NCBI GenBank assembly: GCA_014904845.1
Contig: MU119953.1
Location: 1 to 11,704 of the forward strand
DNA length: 11,704 bases
Reading direction: 5' to 3'
From: Acephala macrosclerotiorum
Lineage: Eukaryota; Ascomycota; Leotiomycetes; Helotiales; Mollisiaceae
The translations under genes were made by a program, and so were the position numbers. Positions 8,652-11,704 of the stretch are shown here, in pieces. Each line of letters starts with the position of its first letter. Position 1 is the stretch's first letter. The notes under the pieces are model-generated. The model ran no database searches. It was not told where the DNA came from and saw nothing but the letters and a program-made list of their open reading frames with translations.

Positions 8652-9629
8652 AAAATGTTTTTCTCGTATCGAAAAAAATAATTCGTTCGTTGATTCGTAA
8701 ACGAATCAATTAATAAACGAATATTTTTTTTTTTTACTCGATATATATTTTACTTTGTAAATCTCGTAAAAACGTTTTTGTAAAAAACTATAAAGTTTTC
8801 GATTTTAATAATTTATTTTTATTTCAAGTTTCAAATTAATAATTTTTAATTTAAACGTTTTATAAACATTTCAAATTAGTATAATTATTGAAAGAAAATA
8901 ATAATTTAAAATTTTATCGAAAAATAAAATCGATAAATTAATAAATTTTTTAGTATTTAAAATAGAAATTCAATTACGAAATTTTATTATCAAAAGAATA
9001 CTTTTTAAAATTTTTGTTTTTTATATTGAATTATTACGATCGATTTAATTAATTTGAATTATTTTATTTAAAATATAATTCTAAAACTTTTTTTTTTGGA
9101 AATTTCTCTCGAAAATTATATAATCGTAAAACAATTTTAATATTTAAAACAAAAACGTATTTCTAATAAAATTTTATACTAAAAAAATATTTCTTAGAAT
9201 TTTTATTAAAAATTATACAATTGTAATAAAATTTTTTAATATTTTTACAATTTAAAATTTTAATATTTAAAATAAAAATACATTTAAAAATGTTTTATAA
9301 TTATTATTTTTATTAAATATAATTATATTTTTTGATTTACGTAATAACAAATTAATAAAATCGTTTACAATTTAAATTTTAATAATATTTAATTGAATTT
9401 CAATTTATTTTCAAATATTAAATTTTTTATATAATAATTTGAATTAATATTTAAAAGGTAATACAATTAAAGTTTTAATATTTTTTATTAAAACGATTAT
9501 ATATTATTCGAAGTTTTTAAATTATTTTTATTATAAAATTTTTTAATAAATTAATTAAATCGTTGTATTTAAATACTTCGATTAAATTTTATTAAAATCG
9601 CTTATAATTAAAATAATTCGTACTACGTA
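8652..9629 (-). repeat. Right arm of the inverted repeat pair, heavily mutated
   Basis: This is the reverse-complement partner of 76-1452, about 400 bases shorter, with fewer of the ~207-bp units. Over the 238 collinear inner bases I count about 43 changes from C/G in the left arm to T/A here, two transitions the other way, about nine transversions and two single-base indels. That polarity on both strands is the signature of RIP, acting much harder on this copy. Well-preserved stretches include TTTCAAGTTT (8822-8831), ATAACAAATTAATAAAATCG (9343-9362) and TTCGATTAAATTT near 9577. No reading frame survives. Confidence 0.88.
8690..8709. repeat. Mutated partner of the left-arm palindrome core
   Basis: TTGATTCGT, two A bases, then ACGAATCAA: perfect 9-base arms. 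It occupies the same place as the CTCGCT-T-AGCGAG core of the left arm (1398-1410), with C/G bases changed to T/A symmetrically. The palindrome form was therefore kept although the bases changed, as expected when mutation hits equivalent C on both strands. Confidence 0.8.
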
Positions 9630-9740
9630 AATAACACGTGATTTAATAAAAATTAATATTAATTCTTAAAACGAATATTTAATTATTTTTTTTATTTTTT
9701 ATAAACAAAATTTTTTTTTTTTAAAAAATAAATTTTTATT

Positions 9741-10080
9741 CGATTTAAAAACTAATATTAATTTTTATTAAATTACGTACTATTTACGTAATATTAATTA
9801 TTTTAATTATAAATAAAAAATATTAAATTTAATTAATTTTTTTTTTATATTTTTTAAACGATTATAATTATATAATAAATATATTTTATAATTTTACGAT
9901 TTTATTATTTGTTCGATTTAAAAACTAATATTAATTTTTTTATATATACGTAATATTAATACTTTTTACAATAAACGATTTTATTTAAATTTAATTAATT
10001 TCTTTTTATATTTTTTTTAAGAAATTTAATTACGTAACGAATACATTTTATAATTTTACAATTTTATATAATAAAAATCA
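9741..10080. repeat. 173-bp tandem duplication outside the right arm
   Basis: Two units start at 9741 and 9914, both with CGATTTAAAAACTAATATTA followed by ATTTTT. Each continues with a TACGTAATATTAAT block, a TTAAATTTAATTAATTT block and ends near ATTTTATAATTTTACRATTTTAT. They differ by substitutions and small indels. Bases 9935-9995 of the second unit match 64-124 at 57 of 61 positions in direct orientation, with the first 32 identical. The outer end of the right arm (about 9575-9629) carries the same motif inverted. Confidence 0.85.
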
Positions 10081-10230
10081 AATATTACTCAATAATTATA
10101 AATTAAATTTTTATACTAAAAACAAAAAAACAAAATTCATAACGCGAAAAAATTTATTGTTTTTTGTATTACGATTTTTTAATACGACGAATAAATTATT
10201 ATTTGAGTTTATTATAAAATTAATATTATT

Positions 10231-10740
10231 TGAAAAAACGATTAAATTTATTTGTAATAATTATATTTCAATATAATAAATTTTTATTACGATATTTTTT
10301 TAAAGTTTTAAATAAAATTTATTTAAAAATAATAATTAAAATAAATAAAAAAAAATTATAAAAAAAAATCCAATTACAATATTATCGACGTAATTAATAA
10401 TAATAATATTACGTTTAAAAAAACAATTTTTTAAATTAATATTTTTACAAATATTAATAAAAATAATAATAATATTATTATTATTTATATTAAAAATAAT
10501 ATTGAAAAAACAATTAAATATATTTTTATTTAAAAACTTTATTTGAAAATTGTTTAATATATTAATACTATTATTTAAATCGATAGTATTTATAAATTTT
10601 TTTTCTAAAAATAAAAAATTAAAGTTTTTTTTTAAAAAAAATATAAAAATAAAAAAAAAAAAAATACTAATAATAATTCGAATACGAAAAATCGTATTTA
10701 TTTTAAAAATCACAATAAAAATATTAATAAACGCGAAAAT
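10231..10740 (-). pseudogene. Decayed reverse transcriptase-like remnant (possible)
   Basis: An open stretch with no ATG start (the first possible start is GTG at 10711-10713) runs leftward to a stop at 10336-10338. Near its end it encodes NYVDNIVIGF (codons near 10400-10370). YVDD is the catalytic motif of retrotransposon reverse transcriptases, and D to N is a single G-to-A change (GAT to AAT), the kind seen throughout the window. In the same frame past three stops (10336, 10300, 10261) is QINLIVFS (10231-10254), which recalls the KT-L-x-F segment after the active site in non-LTR elements. Upstream, ILNNFQIKF followed by NIIF resembles the region after the first catalytic aspartate. The expected PQGSPLSP-type block is missing and the spacing before YVDN is too short, so neither non-LTR nor Copia type is settled. 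Most of the frame is I, N, F and K, as any AT-rich frame would be. A chance YVDN cannot be excluded. Confidence 0.33.
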
Positions 10741-11704
10741 TTATCGTTTTCAAAAAAAAAAAATAATATTATAAATAGAATTTAATTTATAATAATTATA
10801 ACAAATTATAATATCGACGATCAAATTAATAATTATAATTACAATTTCGATTTTTAATAAAAAAAAGAAAAAATTCAATAAAAATAAAATATTTGATTAT
10901 ATTAAATTAATAATTGAAATTTTTAAAAATATAATAATTTAAAAAAAAGTTTAAAAAATTTAAATATAAAAAATTATAAAAAACACTTTAATTAAAATTA
11001 TTAAAAATATAATACTTATAAAAAATATATTAAATATTGATTTTAATAATATTCGATAATAAATTTATAATATTATATTAAAAAATATTCGAAAAATTAT
11101 AAAAATTTTAATAATATTTAATAAAAAAAAACTAATTAAAATAATTTAAAAAATATTAATACAAATTTAATTATCGAATAAAATTATATAATTATTAATA
11201 ATAAACAATAAAAAAAAATTATTTCTATTATTTAAATAATAAAACAAATTATTAAAACTATAAAAAACTATTATAAATAAATATTATTAATTTTTTTTAA
11301 AAAAAAATTTTAAAATTAATTTAATTCAAATTAAATAAAAAAAAAATTTATAAGTTTTTTTATATTTTATATTAAAAATAATATTCTTAAATTAATACAT
11401 TATAAATCGTAAAATTTATTTTATTTTTAAAAATAATAATTATATAAAAATATTAAAAATTAATCGTACAATTCAAATTATTATAATTATATATAAAAAA
11501 AATCACGTAATAAATAAAAATTTTAAAAATTTAAAAAAAATTTAAAAAAAATTCAAAAAAATTTTAAACGATAAAATAAAAAAATAAAAAAAAAATTTTA
11601 ATTCGAGAAATCGAATTTCAAAGAAAAAAAAAATTATATTAACGAAAAATACGTAAAAAAAAAATTATAAAAAATTATAAATACAAATTTAAAATAATTA
11701 AAAT
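10741..11704. other. AT-rich flank without recognisable genes
   Basis: About 1 kb of A/T-dominated sequence, somewhat less extreme than the central desert, with CpG in scattered TCG and ACG. Stops interrupt every frame. I see no satellite, palindrome of note or homology to the arms. It may be the rest of the element that carries the reverse transcriptase-like remnant, now unreadable. Confidence 0.7.

Noticed and set aside
10550..10774. Plus-strand frame of 74 codons rich in K, I and F
   Set aside because: Low-complexity translation of A/T runs, opposite the reverse transcriptase-like frame, with no motif.

Overview
This window looks like nuclear DNA of a filamentous ascomycete (Pezizomycotina), from an AT-rich, gene-free compartment shaped by repeat-induced point mutation (RIP). 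Three things suggest this. Base composition is extreme: bases 1921-2520 hold only 24 G or C by hand count. The remaining C sits mostly in CpG. Two copies of one repeat differ almost only by C-to-T and G-to-A changes on both strands. The taxonomic call is inference. I see no intact protein gene, tRNA, rRNA or CRISPR array.

Layout: A 9-bp satellite opens the window (1-63). A repeat arm follows at about 76-1452. It is only moderately AT-rich and carries ~207-bp tandem units, a perfect 20-bp palindrome and a 60-bp nested inverted repeat. An AT desert (1453 to about 6189) follows, broken only by small A/T satellites, including three identical 45-bp units without G or C at 5871-6005. A sharply bounded island of near-normal composition lies at about 6190-6960. 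A second AT desert (6961-8651) leads to the inverted partner of the left arm (8652-9629), which is shorter and more heavily mutated. Outside it is a 173-bp tandem duplication (9741 to about 10080). Next comes a decayed minus-strand reading frame with a YVDN motif, probably a mutated YVDD reverse transcriptase core (about 10231-10740). AT-rich DNA with nothing recognisable runs to the end.

How the parts relate: the two arms face each other across about 7.2 kb. This resembles either one large element with long inverted ends or two copies of a repeat family in opposite orientation. The right half of the GC island shares several short motifs with the left arm, in the same order and orientation. 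It therefore looks like a diverged third family member, too different to be recognised by RIP, which would explain its normal composition. A 61-bp motif at the outer end of the left arm recurs in direct orientation beyond the right arm and, more diverged, inverted at the right arm's outer end.

Function is unknown. A degraded transposon nest is the simplest reading. A centromeric or other heterochromatic domain is possible but not demonstrable from sequence.
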